From Novipirellula galeiformis (GTDB lineage Bacteria > Planctomycetota > Planctomycetia > Pirellulales > Pirellulaceae): 64,000 nt of DNA. The number at the start of each line of letters is the position of its first letter. Position 1 is the stretch's first letter. The translations under genes and the position numbers were made by a program. The stretch is from assembly GCF_007860095.1 (NCBI RefSeq), contig NZ_SJPT01000005.1, forward strand, positions 616,368 to 680,367, in the 5' to 3' direction. The notes below the pieces were generated by a model, which worked only from the letters and a program-made list of their open reading frames with translations, was not told the origin of the DNA and made no database searches. Shown here in pieces: positions 24,256 to 32,728 of the stretch.

Positions 24256-25476
24256 ATGTTTACACTTCGTTCCACCGGTCCACGCATCCTCTTGGGCTGC
24301 CTGGGGATGATGCTTGCCTGCTCGCTTGCCCTCACGATCGGATCGCAAATCAAGTACAAACCCTACGGAGTCCCCGACCATCGCCGATCCGAGTATGACA
24401 CGATCCTGAGGAAGCTTGCCAAGCAGAGCCAAGCAATCGCGGAAGCCAAGCTAGGGAAAAACCCAATCGCGAAGCTGGAACAAAGCGAATACGACTTTGG
24501 TTTACTGGCCCCTGGAACCGCAGGCGCCAAGCACGACTTCTTGATTCACAACGAGGGTCAAGATGATCTCGTCCTGAGCTCAGTGGGAAGCAGTTGCAAG
24601 TGTACGGTGGCAACGATCGAGGACCGGATTGTTCCGCCGGGTGAATCTCGCCCCGTGACGCTGGTCTGGAACGTCGGCGAGGATCTCAGCGACGAATACG
24701 AACAGACCGCGTTGATTGAAACGAATGATCCCAGCAAACCACGCATCGAGTTGAAGGTCCGCGGCAGGGTTCGTTCAAGATGGGCGGTTAGCTCGAGCGA
24801 CTTGGTCCATCTCAAAGGCAGTGCCCATCGAGCGATCGAAGCCTCGTGCATCTTGTACAGCCAGGTGTTCGAAGACTTTGTGATCCTCGAGACAGAATCT
24901 TCCTCTGGAGCAATCCAAGTCGCGACCGAGCCAGCCGATCCGCTCGACCTCAGCCCGCTCCAGGGACGCTGTGGATACAAGGTCAACATTCACTATCGCG
25001 CGCCAACAAAACACACCGGTCATTTTCAAGAACAGGTTCGCGTGTGTGTCTTGGACACCCAAACCGAGGCGACCGAGTGGATGGAATTGCCAATCCGCGG
25101 AACGATCGGAAAGCCACTCATTTTCCACGGCCCCGAACTCGACGCGAGCGGGCTAGACCTCGGCACCGTGGAAGTGGGGGATAAAAGGGAATGGTCCTTT
25201 TTTGTTCGCTTTCGAACCGAAAATATCGTCACCGATGCGGTGGTCCGCAAAGTGGCTCCGCCGGGCTTGGTGGCGGCGGTGGAACCGGTCAAGCGAGTCA
25301 AGAACACCTTTCGAGTCACGTTGAAGTTGGCGACGGATGCTAAACCACACCGATTTTATTTCGACGAACAAGGCTATGTCGAAATCAGCAACCGGGATGA
25401 CCCAACCCAGGGCGATTGGATGTCGTTGTCGGGGCAAATCATTTCACCCGCAAACAAGAGCTTCGTCGGTCGATAG
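24256..25476 (+). CDS. DUF1573 protein, exported or membrane-anchored
   Basis: A 406-aa protein. An N-terminal hydrophobic segment (about residues 11-29) acts as signal or anchor. Residues about 75-175 form the DUF1573 Ig-like domain (YDFGLLAPGTAGAKHDFLIHN, SSCKCTVA, IETNDPSKPRIELKVRG), a fold related to ASH/MSP domains. A second, weaker strand-rich module follows to the end. Function unknown; DUF1573 proteins are often found next to DUF1559 pseudopilins in planctomycetes. It follows the DUF1559 pair across an imperfect hairpin. Confidence 0.8.
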   Translation: MFTLRSTGPRILLGCLGMMLACSLALTIGSQIKYKPYGVPDHRRSEYDTILRKLAKQSQAIAEAKLGKNPIAKLEQSEYDFGLLAPGTAGAKHDFLIHNEGQDDLVLSSVGSSCKCTVATIEDRIVPPGESRPVTLVWNVGEDLSDEYEQTALIETNDPSKPRIELKVRGRVRSRWAVSSSDLVHLKGSAHRAIEASCILYSQVFEDFVILETESSSGAIQVATEPADPLDLSPLQGRCGYKVNIHYRAPTKHTGHFQEQVRVCVLDTQTEATEWMELPIRGTIGKPLIFHGPELDASGLDLGTVEVGDKREWSFFVRFRTENIVTDAVVRKVAPPGLVAAVEPVKRVKNTFRVTLKLATDAKPHRFYFDEQGYVEISNRDDPTQGDWMSLSGQIISPANKSFVGR

Positions 25477-25855
25477 ACGGGGTTTTACAATGTCGAGCCC
25501 CCTGTCCACTCGCTTCGATCGCAAATCGGATCGCAAATTTGGGCGGTGTCCCCCCGGCTGCCGTGTCCCCCCCCAAACCACTGCGGACCCGCGGCGCCTT
25601 CGCCACGGTGGGTCGCGATTGGCATTAGCCGGCCGGGATATTAATGGCTTGGCTGGCAGCTATTTTTTGCTTCGCTGGCAAAGGAAAGCCGAAAAGCGGC
25701 TCTCCGGGGCGTGCCATTCTGAGAGCGATTCACCGGTATTTTTTTGGCCATCGCCTTGATTTCGGGCAATAAACCGTAAAAAACGGCTCCCTCGAGCCTG
25801 ATCGGTTGCCGAAGATGGCTACCGCACGGGATAGACAAACGGGTATCTTAATGGC
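25477..25855. other. GC-rich spacer with GTCCCC-type words
   Basis: About 380 bp without a supportable gene. The words GTGTCCCCCCGGCTGCC and GTGTCCCCCCC at about 25546-25576 resemble the GTCCCCGGCAGC units at 7511-7552, suggesting a dispersed short repeat. Confidence 0.55.
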
Positions 25856-26047
25856 ATGTTCGCAGCATTCAGCCAGTTTCTAATATCGCCGCCCACCATT
25901 CTGTGGCTCGTATTTTCGTTGATCGCGGCGATGCTATTGTTCTCAGGACTCCATCGTCGTCGGGCCCGACTGACCGATGCTCTGCGATCCTTTGTCCAGC
26001 GCAGCCGAGATGAGATCGACACGCCCGAAAAGAAGAAATCAAAGTAG
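25856..26047 (+). CDS. Small single-span membrane protein upstream of miaB
   Basis: A 63-aa protein with one strong membrane helix (about residues 13-32, TILWLVFSLIAAMLLFSGLH), then a very basic patch RRRARL and a charged tail ending in EKKKSK. It ends 2 bp before the miaB start, so it is probably translationally coupled with it. No family is recognised. The hydrophobicity, the basic inside-positive segment and the tight spacing support it as real. Confidence 0.6.
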   Translation: MFAAFSQFLISPPTILWLVFSLIAAMLLFSGLHRRRARLTDALRSFVQRSRDEIDTPEKKKSK

Positions 26048-26049
26048 AC

Positions 26050-27468
26050 ATGAGCAAACGAGTATATATCCACACCGTTGGCTGTCAGATGAATGTGCTT
26101 GACAGCGAGATGGTCATCGCCGACTTGAAGCGACACGGTTACTCGGTCGTGGACTCGCCGCTCGATGCGGATTGCGTGCTCTACAACACGTGTAGCGTAC
26201 GCGAGCATGCCGAAGACAAAATCTATAGCGCATTGGGCAAGATCCGCGTCGCCAAGGAAAACGACCCCCGCAAAACGATCGGGGTGATGGGCTGCATGGC
26301 GCAAAAGGACCAGGAAACGATCTTCAAGCGTGCTCCCTACGTCGACATGGTCGTCGGCCCCGGACAATTGCACACGATTCCTGAATTACTGCAGCGGATT
26401 GATCGCGGGGAAGGTCGCCAATTGGCCGTTTCGTTGTCCCGCACCGAGGGATCCCAGGCAACGATCGCGCGCAGCCACGAGACGTTTGATCCGTTGCGTG
26501 ACCCGACAATGCGGCCGACTCCGTTCCAGGCCTACCTGAGAATCCAAATTGGTTGCGACAAATTCTGTACCTACTGCGTCGTGCCCAACACGCGCGGTCC
26601 GGAACAGGGGCGTCCGCCCGCACAAATCCTCTCGGAAGCCCGTATTTTGGCCGAACAGGGTTGTCGCGAGATTACGTTGCTCGGGCAAACGGTCAACAGT
26701 TACCGCTACCGCGACGGCGATCACACCACCGACATGTCGGCGTTACTCGAAGAACTGCACGAAGTCGATGGGATCGATCGCATCAAATTCGTGACGAACT
26801 ATCCCAAGGACATGAGCGAACGTCTGTTAACGACGGTGCGTGATTTGCCTAAATGCTCTCCTTATCTCCATGTCCCCGCGCAGAGCGGTTCGGACGCGGT
26901 ACTCAAGCGGATGAAACGCGGCTATACGATCGCCGACTACATGGAGATGTTCGAGCGGATTGAAAAGATCATCCCCGAAGCGTCGGTCAGCAGCGATTTC
27001 ATCGTCGGATTTTGTGGTGAAACCGAAGAGGACTTTCAAAAATCGGTCGCGTTGATTGAGCGTTGTCGATTCAAGAACAGTTTCATCTTCCAATACAGCG
27101 TGCGTCCGGGAACTCAAGCTTCCAAGCGACTCGAGGACGACATTCCTCACGAGGTCAAGGTGCGTCGCAACAACGAGTTGCTGGCGGTCCAAGATGCAAT
27201 CGCCAAGGAAGACAATCTGAAATTGGTGGGCAGCGTCGTCGAAGTGCTGGTCGAAGGGCCGAGCAAAAAGGCATTAAAATCCGACCCCGAAGCGAATGTG
27301 GTGCAGATGGTGGGTCGCACCCCCTGTGACCGCATCGTCGTTTTCGATGGCAATCGCCGCCAAGCGGGGCAGTTCTTGAAGATCAACATCGACGACGCCC
27401 TTGTTCACACTTTGATTGGTCGAGTACAAACGGTCGATGTCGTTTCCATCGATCTGGCTCGAACCTAA
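26050..27468 (+). CDS. miaB: tRNA-2-methylthio-N6-dimethylallyladenosine synthase MiaB
   Basis: A 472-aa radical-SAM methylthiotransferase that adds a methylthio group to i6A37 in tRNAs reading UNN codons. Domains in order: the N-terminal UPF0004 domain with three cluster Cys (Cys12, Cys48, Cys82), the radical SAM core with CxxxCxxC (Cys169, Cys173, Cys176 in GCDKFCTYC), and a C-terminal TRAM RNA-binding domain from about residue 395. The sequence VVPNTRGPEQ is close to the canonical VVPYTRG. Length is normal. The ATG lies 2 bp after the small membrane gene. Confidence 0.95.
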   Translation: MSKRVYIHTVGCQMNVLDSEMVIADLKRHGYSVVDSPLDADCVLYNTCSVREHAEDKIYSALGKIRVAKENDPRKTIGVMGCMAQKDQETIFKRAPYVDMVVGPGQLHTIPELLQRIDRGEGRQLAVSLSRTEGSQATIARSHETFDPLRDPTMRPTPFQAYLRIQIGCDKFCTYCVVPNTRGPEQGRPPAQILSEARILAEQGCREITLLGQTVNSYRYRDGDHTTDMSALLEELHEVDGIDRIKFVTNYPKDMSERLLTTVRDLPKCSPYLHVPAQSGSDAVLKRMKRGYTIADYMEMFERIEKIIPEASVSSDFIVGFCGETEEDFQKSVALIERCRFKNSFIFQYSVRPGTQASKRLEDDIPHEVKVRRNNELLAVQDAIAKEDNLKLVGSVVEVLVEGPSKKALKSDPEANVVQMVGRTPCDRIVVFDGNRRQAGQFLKINIDDALVHTLIGRVQTVDVVSIDLART

Positions 27469-27596
27469 ATGGCGTTAGCAGCGGAGGCTGATGGCGCTCT
27501 TTCGGACAGTGCTTTTTCGGCCTGGGAATCCCAGTCGAGATAGGCGCCGCGTCGCAAACTTTTTCAACTCACCTTGAAGGGCTTATTCTGAATACG

Positions 27597-28841
27597 TTGT
27601 CTTCTTCGACCGAAACCATCCGTATCGAAAAGCTTGATAATGGCATGGCGGTTCTCGTTCAATCGATGCCTTGGCTGCGAACAGCCGCGTTTTCGCTTTC
27701 CTTACGCGCCGGGGTGAACGCGGAAACGGACGAGAATGCCGGGCTCGCATCGATGGTTTGCGAAATGGTCCAGCGCGGTGCTGGAAACCATAGCAGCCGC
27801 GACCTAGTTGCGATCCAAGATAACCTCGGTATCGATCGCTCTTCGGGGGTTTCCACGTCGACGGTTTCCTACGGCGGGGCGATGCCAGCGGAATCGCTTC
27901 CCGAAGCCCTCAAGCTCTACGCCGATATCGTGCGGCGTCCCCACTTGCCGTCGGACCAGCTCGAAGACGCCAAAATGATGGCGATGCAGGAATTGCGTGC
28001 GATCGAAGACGAACCGACCCAACGTGTGATGATTCGCTTGCGTGAATTGCAGTACGGCAAACGACTCGGACGCAACAGCCACGGCACGCAACCGAGCTTG
28101 GCGGCGATGACTCCCGAGAGCATTCGTGACTTCTATACGTCTCACTATCATGCCAACGGGGCGATCTTGGCGGTTGCAGGAAAGCTCGACATCGATCAAG
28201 TGCTGGGCTGGGCCCATGAGAATTTTGGCGATTGGAAGTCGGGTGCCATTGTTCCTTCCGCCCCCTTTGAGGGCGTGGCATGCCAAGAGCACATCGATTC
28301 GCCATCGAGTCAAACGCACATTGGCTTTTCCTTTAACGGAATCCCCTTTGGGCACCCCGAGTATTTCAAGTTACGCGCCGCGATTGGAATTCTTAGCGAC
28401 GGAATGAGTAGCCGGCTGTTTGATCGCGTTCGCGAACAACGCGGATTGTGCTACACGATCACGGCGGGCTGCCATTCACTCGAAAACCTCGGCGCCGTGT
28501 TTGGTTATGCGGGCACGACCCCCGAACGCGCTCAGCAAACCTTGGATGTGACCTTGGGTGAGTTTGATCAATTTGTTGACGACTTGAGCGTCGATGAACT
28601 GGAACGTTGGAAAGTGCGGATCCAAAGCAACTTGATCATGGAGCAAGAATCGAGCGCCTCGCGTGCCTCGTCGATCGCTTCGGATTACTTTCAACTCGGA
28701 CGCGTGCTCTCAACGGAGCAACTTGAGCAGATTATCGAATCGCTCTCGCTCGAAGAGATCCGCGACTATTGGTTAGCCCACCGTCCCGCGAACTACCGCA
28801 TCGTGACGCTCGGGCCCAAACCGCTCTCCGCCCCAAAATGA
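27597..28841 (+). CDS. M16 peptidase-like protein lacking the zinc motif
   Basis: A 414-aa protein of the M16B (processing peptidase) fold. The catalytic HxxEH is absent: the equivalent position reads GLASMVCEMVQRG (residues about 49-61). The C-terminal half keeps the Arg/Tyr-type GLCYTI and the SRLFDRVREQRG motif that is typical of the partner subunit. Known M16B enzymes work as a catalytic plus non-catalytic pair, and the next gene supplies an intact HFLEH. The frame opens with TTG at 27597; no ATG fits nearby. Expected to act on short peptides. Confidence 0.85.
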   Translation: MSSSTETIRIEKLDNGMAVLVQSMPWLRTAAFSLSLRAGVNAETDENAGLASMVCEMVQRGAGNHSSRDLVAIQDNLGIDRSSGVSTSTVSYGGAMPAESLPEALKLYADIVRRPHLPSDQLEDAKMMAMQELRAIEDEPTQRVMIRLRELQYGKRLGRNSHGTQPSLAAMTPESIRDFYTSHYHANGAILAVAGKLDIDQVLGWAHENFGDWKSGAIVPSAPFEGVACQEHIDSPSSQTHIGFSFNGIPFGHPEYFKLRAAIGILSDGMSSRLFDRVREQRGLCYTITAGCHSLENLGAVFGYAGTTPERAQQTLDVTLGEFDQFVDDLSVDELERWKVRIQSNLIMEQESSASRASSIASDYFQLGRVLSTEQLEQIIESLSLEEIRDYWLAHRPANYRIVTLGPKPLSAPK

Positions 28842-28973
28842 CCTCGCGTTTCGCCGGCGCCCCCTCACGATCGCAAAGGGGGCGATGCCATCACGCTCGA
28901 ATCCAAATCGGATCGGCAACGCTCCTTCATCCACCCAAGCTTTCTCTAGCCTATCCCTAATCCCGCATTGAAT

Positions 28974-30242
28974 ATGGCTCAGTTCCGACACCACACGCTT
29001 GCCAACGGTCTTCGCATTGCAGCGGAGATCGATAACCGATGCTACTCCGCAGCATTTGGCTACTTTGTTCGCGCTGGATCCAGAAACGAAACCGATGTCG
29101 AATCGGGGCTCAGCCACTTCCTTGAACACATGATGTTCAAAGGCACTGCGAAACGTAGCGCTGCAGATGTCAATCGCGAGCTCGATGAGCTTGGGGGCCA
29201 GAGCAACGCCTACACCAGCGAAGAACAAACGGTCTATTACGCAACCGTGCTGCCGAAGTTTCAAGATCGGATCGTGGAACTGTTAACGGACATGCTGAGT
29301 CCTTCGTTGGACGCAGGCGAATTTGAAACCGAACGCCAAGTGATCTTGGAAGAGATTGCCAAGTACGAGGACCAACCTCCCTTTGGCGCGTTTGAACGTG
29401 TGATGGAAAGGCACTTCACTCCTCGCGGGCTAGGACGTCGCGTGCTGGGAACGAGCGAATCGATCGAGTCGATGCGAGTCGAAACCATGCGTGACTACTT
29501 CAACCGCCGTTATCGCGGTGAAAACATCGTGTTGGCAGCCACCGGAAACGTGGACTTCGATGCGCTGGTTGCGGCGGTCGAAACGCAAACCCGCGCTTGG
29601 TCGGATCGTCCGCACCCCCCCGAACCCAAGCCCGATGACGTGTCCACCTTGCCCGCCGGGATCGCACTCGATGGGGAACTCGAGATCGAGGACGCGGCGC
29701 AGGCCTATTTTGTCCAGATGAGCCCTGGGCCGAGCATGGTCAGCGAAGACCGCTACGCCGCACGGATGCTCGCTTCGATCGTCGGCGACGAAGGAGGCAG
29801 TCGCTTGTTTTGGGACTTGATCGATACCGGGCGTGCCGAAGCGGCCACGATCTGGCCGCAAGAGTTCACCGACACGGGGGCGTGGTTTGCCTATCTCGTC
29901 TGTGAACCCGATGCGATGGATGCGAACCGAAAATGGATGCAGGACGTGCTTCGCCGCACCGCCGCCGAAGGTGTCACCCGCGACGAACTGAACCAGGCCA
30001 TTAACAAAGCAACCGCAAGCTGTATCATGCAAAGCGAGCGACCCAGCAACCGGCTTTCCAGCGTGGGTAGCCGATGGTTAATTTGCCAAGAATACGCCAG
30101 CACCGACGAAATCCTTGAGCGTTTTCGCAAGGTCGATCAGCAAGCGGTCGCCCAGGCGGCACAAAAATATCTGTGCCAAGCGACAACCGATGTGTTGGCC
30201 ACGGCAGGTCAAGCAACAGCACGCCAAGCCACGGCATCGTGA
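28974..30242 (+). CDS. Zinc-dependent M16 family peptidase, catalytic subunit
   Basis: A 422-aa M16B metallopeptidase. The inverted zinc motif HFLEH lies at residues 48-52, with the distal Glu in the ETERQVILEEI helix about 75 residues later, and NAYTSEEQTVYYA just after. Length is normal for M16B. The ATG at 28974 is chosen over TTG at 28968. It lies 132 bp downstream of an inactive paralogue; the two probably form a heterodimer (inference from family knowledge). A strong terminator follows at 30321. Confidence 0.92.
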   Translation: MAQFRHHTLANGLRIAAEIDNRCYSAAFGYFVRAGSRNETDVESGLSHFLEHMMFKGTAKRSAADVNRELDELGGQSNAYTSEEQTVYYATVLPKFQDRIVELLTDMLSPSLDAGEFETERQVILEEIAKYEDQPPFGAFERVMERHFTPRGLGRRVLGTSESIESMRVETMRDYFNRRYRGENIVLAATGNVDFDALVAAVETQTRAWSDRPHPPEPKPDDVSTLPAGIALDGELEIEDAAQAYFVQMSPGPSMVSEDRYAARMLASIVGDEGGSRLFWDLIDTGRAEAATIWPQEFTDTGAWFAYLVCEPDAMDANRKWMQDVLRRTAAEGVTRDELNQAINKATASCIMQSERPSNRLSSVGSRWLICQEYASTDEILERFRKVDQQAVAQAAQKYLCQATTDVLATAGQATARQATAS

Positions 30243-30315
30243 ACATCGCGGTGATGCAAACCCGCGGTGAAACAAGAAACACGCTAAGCTATACACAAAC
30301 CCAACGATGGCAAAC

Positions 30316-30348
30316 AAAAAAACGCAGTCCCAATCGGGACTGCGTTTT
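30316..30348 (+). terminator. Intrinsic terminator after the M16 pair
   Basis: A perfect 11-bp stem AACGCAGTCCC/GGGACTGCGTT (30321-30331 with 30336-30346) closes an AATC loop and runs into TTTT. An A-tract precedes the stem. It ends transcription from the M16 genes and could work in both directions. Confidence 0.85.
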
Positions 30349-30519
30349 CGAGAATGACGGTGGTCGAAACAGAATAGATAATAAGCAATCGGAAGCGTGG
30401 GCCCAAAAAAACCCGTCACGAGCAATCGCTCGTCGATGTTTCTCGCTTGGATAACCCGATTGAGTTCGACTTGGCTACGAGATTAGACGAAAACGGTTCG
30501 TTAGAAAAGAGCATTTCAC

Positions 30520-32529
30520 TTGGATTTTTCTGAAACGAACGATATTCCGCCTCTGTTAAGAATCAGCCCTCGTGTGGCGGTGCTACCGGTGATCCATGGC
30601 AGCGGTCAATTTGCCTTGACCGTTCGGCGATGGTTCCTGGAGTACTCCTTTGACTGCTTGGCGGTCCCGTTGCCGGAATCGTTCCGCGCTGCGGTTGAGG
30701 CGGGGGTGCTCGACCTGCCTCGCGCATCGATTGTGCTGCAACCGCCCAAACCCAATTTCACCGCGAGCGAGTTTCGCTCCGAATGGTCCCCCCGAGCCTG
30801 GGATGAAGTCGACGCGGAAAATCCCGATGACGACGACGATCCTGAAACGCCGCCGACCAGCTATGTTCCCATCGATCCCTGCCAACCGGTGATCATGGCG
30901 ATCCGTGCCGCGATGGGAGAGCATCTTCCGCGCGCGTACATTGATCTCGAAACCGATCCCTTTTGTCCTTATTCCACCGCAATGCCGGACCCCTATGCGG
31001 TGCGGCATGTGGCACCCGAGATCTTCGCCGCGGCATTATTGCCAAGCATCACCCGTCCTCCGGATGTTCAGTCGCGTAACCAAATCGTCCACATGGCGAT
31101 GCGGCTACGGGAACTGGAAACGCGGCACGAACGAACGCTGTTGGTTTGCAGCGTGCTGCATTGGCCGTGGATTCGTGAAGCGTACAACCAACTATCGCCA
31201 ACCGATCACAACGGCCCTCGAAACGAATTATCGGCCGACGTCCGTCTGCCCGAACATGATGCCGTGCAGCCTGCCGAGCGATTCGCTGTCAAAGATCGGA
31301 CGCTGATGTTCTTGCATGGCGAGTTACCGTTCATCACCGGACTCTACGAACGTGCTCGGTCCGAACTCGAGAACGATGACAACATTCAAATTGATGGGGT
31401 CAAAGAACTTCTCATTGCGGCGCGCGACAGCTACCGCAACGAACTAGGCAATCGCGCTCGACGCGTGACCCCGCTATTGCTCTCGAAGTGCTTGCAATAC
31501 ATCCGCAACCTGTCGCTCATTCATCGACGCATGACGCCCGATTTGGTCACCATCGTGACCGCCGCGAAACAAATACTCGGGGATCAATTTGCGCTGCATG
31601 TCGCCGAGCTAGCCAATACCTACCAACACGGTCGGCGCGAAGAAGCATCCGAGCGCGGCGATACCGAGTCATTACCGGAGGTGACACTCGGGATCGACCA
31701 GGTCCGGTTACCCGACGGAGAAACGCATTCTCTGGTCAGCCGATTACCGGGGCCGCCGCTGATGTGGCAAACGATTCAATTACAGCGACGCGCCAGCGTG
31801 TACGAGAAAGAACGTTGGAAATACAAATGGAATCCGTATAGTCATTGCAGCTACCCACCCGAAGACGCTCGGATCGAAAACTTTAGAACCCGTGTTTTTG
31901 ATCGCGCCCAGGCCATCATCGGTAACGATTTGGCCAAAACCGAAAAATTCACGACCAGCGTCAAAGATGGCATCGACATTCGTGATACGCTGCGACACTG
32001 GTACGAGCGACAAATCTACGTCAAAGTCGTGCCGCCAAGTCGCGGAGTACTCGACGCCTGTGTGATGCTGTTCGATTCCCCGGCCGATCCACGCAAGTAT
32101 CCCTGGCGTACGACCTGGTTCGCCGAACATGTCGAAGAATCGACGCTCGCGTTATTTGCGACCCATTACCAAGATGAAATGGTGGGGCCCGGAATTGGGC
32201 TGAGCGTTTATGGCGGCGCCCTCTTTTTGTATCCTCCGGTGACGATTCCCGACATCTGGATCGATCCTCGACTCGACTATGCGGAAACGCTCGAAGAACG
32301 GCTGATCGCCGCAGCTTGCTTGCATTCGCGTGGACGAGAAATTGCCTTGCTATCACCGCTTCCTCCCGGCCCTGGATGGCAGCGATTGGCACGACGTCAT
32401 CACAAACGTTTGGTCCACGTTCCACTGAGCTCCTTCAGCGACGAACAAGTCCAACAACTGCGGATGGTCCACGTATTGAACGGCAGCGAGGTGCGAAGTT
32501 TTGCGGCCGATTTCATCCGTCGAGTCTAA
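30520..32529 (+). CDS. Large cytosolic protein of unknown function
   Basis: A 669-aa protein with no recognisable signal peptide or membrane helix. It opens RVAVLPVIHGSGQFALTVRR, then ends a first module near residue 110 with an acidic stretch (ENPDDDDDPETPP). Later blocks include DRTLMFLHGELPFITGLYE, the Cys/His-containing SHCSYPPEDARIENF and a C-terminal LDYAETLEERLIAAACLHSRG. I do not recognise the family and assign no function. The frame starts with TTG and has no nearby ATG. It is the first of two large adjacent genes, with about 200 bp separating it from the coiled-coil protein. Confidence 0.55.
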   Translation: MDFSETNDIPPLLRISPRVAVLPVIHGSGQFALTVRRWFLEYSFDCLAVPLPESFRAAVEAGVLDLPRASIVLQPPKPNFTASEFRSEWSPRAWDEVDAENPDDDDDPETPPTSYVPIDPCQPVIMAIRAAMGEHLPRAYIDLETDPFCPYSTAMPDPYAVRHVAPEIFAAALLPSITRPPDVQSRNQIVHMAMRLRELETRHERTLLVCSVLHWPWIREAYNQLSPTDHNGPRNELSADVRLPEHDAVQPAERFAVKDRTLMFLHGELPFITGLYERARSELENDDNIQIDGVKELLIAARDSYRNELGNRARRVTPLLLSKCLQYIRNLSLIHRRMTPDLVTIVTAAKQILGDQFALHVAELANTYQHGRREEASERGDTESLPEVTLGIDQVRLPDGETHSLVSRLPGPPLMWQTIQLQRRASVYEKERWKYKWNPYSHCSYPPEDARIENFRTRVFDRAQAIIGNDLAKTEKFTTSVKDGIDIRDTLRHWYERQIYVKVVPPSRGVLDACVMLFDSPADPRKYPWRTTWFAEHVEESTLALFATHYQDEMVGPGIGLSVYGGALFLYPPVTIPDIWIDPRLDYAETLEERLIAAACLHSRGREIALLSPLPPGPGWQRLARRHHKRLVHVPLSSFSDEQVQQLRMVHVLNGSEVRSFAADFIRRV

Positions 32530-32728
32530 ACCGACGCGTGAATTACGGGGAAACCCAAGGCAAAACCCCACTGAAGCCTCGATTTCCTTCTAAATCAAGG
32601 TCGACATGTGTCGCCGGTTCCTGATAAATGCAATCAAGCTGGGCGTTCGTTTGTGATACCTCATCACCGCGCCCCAGTGTCAACCACGTCGGTTGACGTT
32701 TCGCTTGCCATTCCATTTGGAATCGAAG

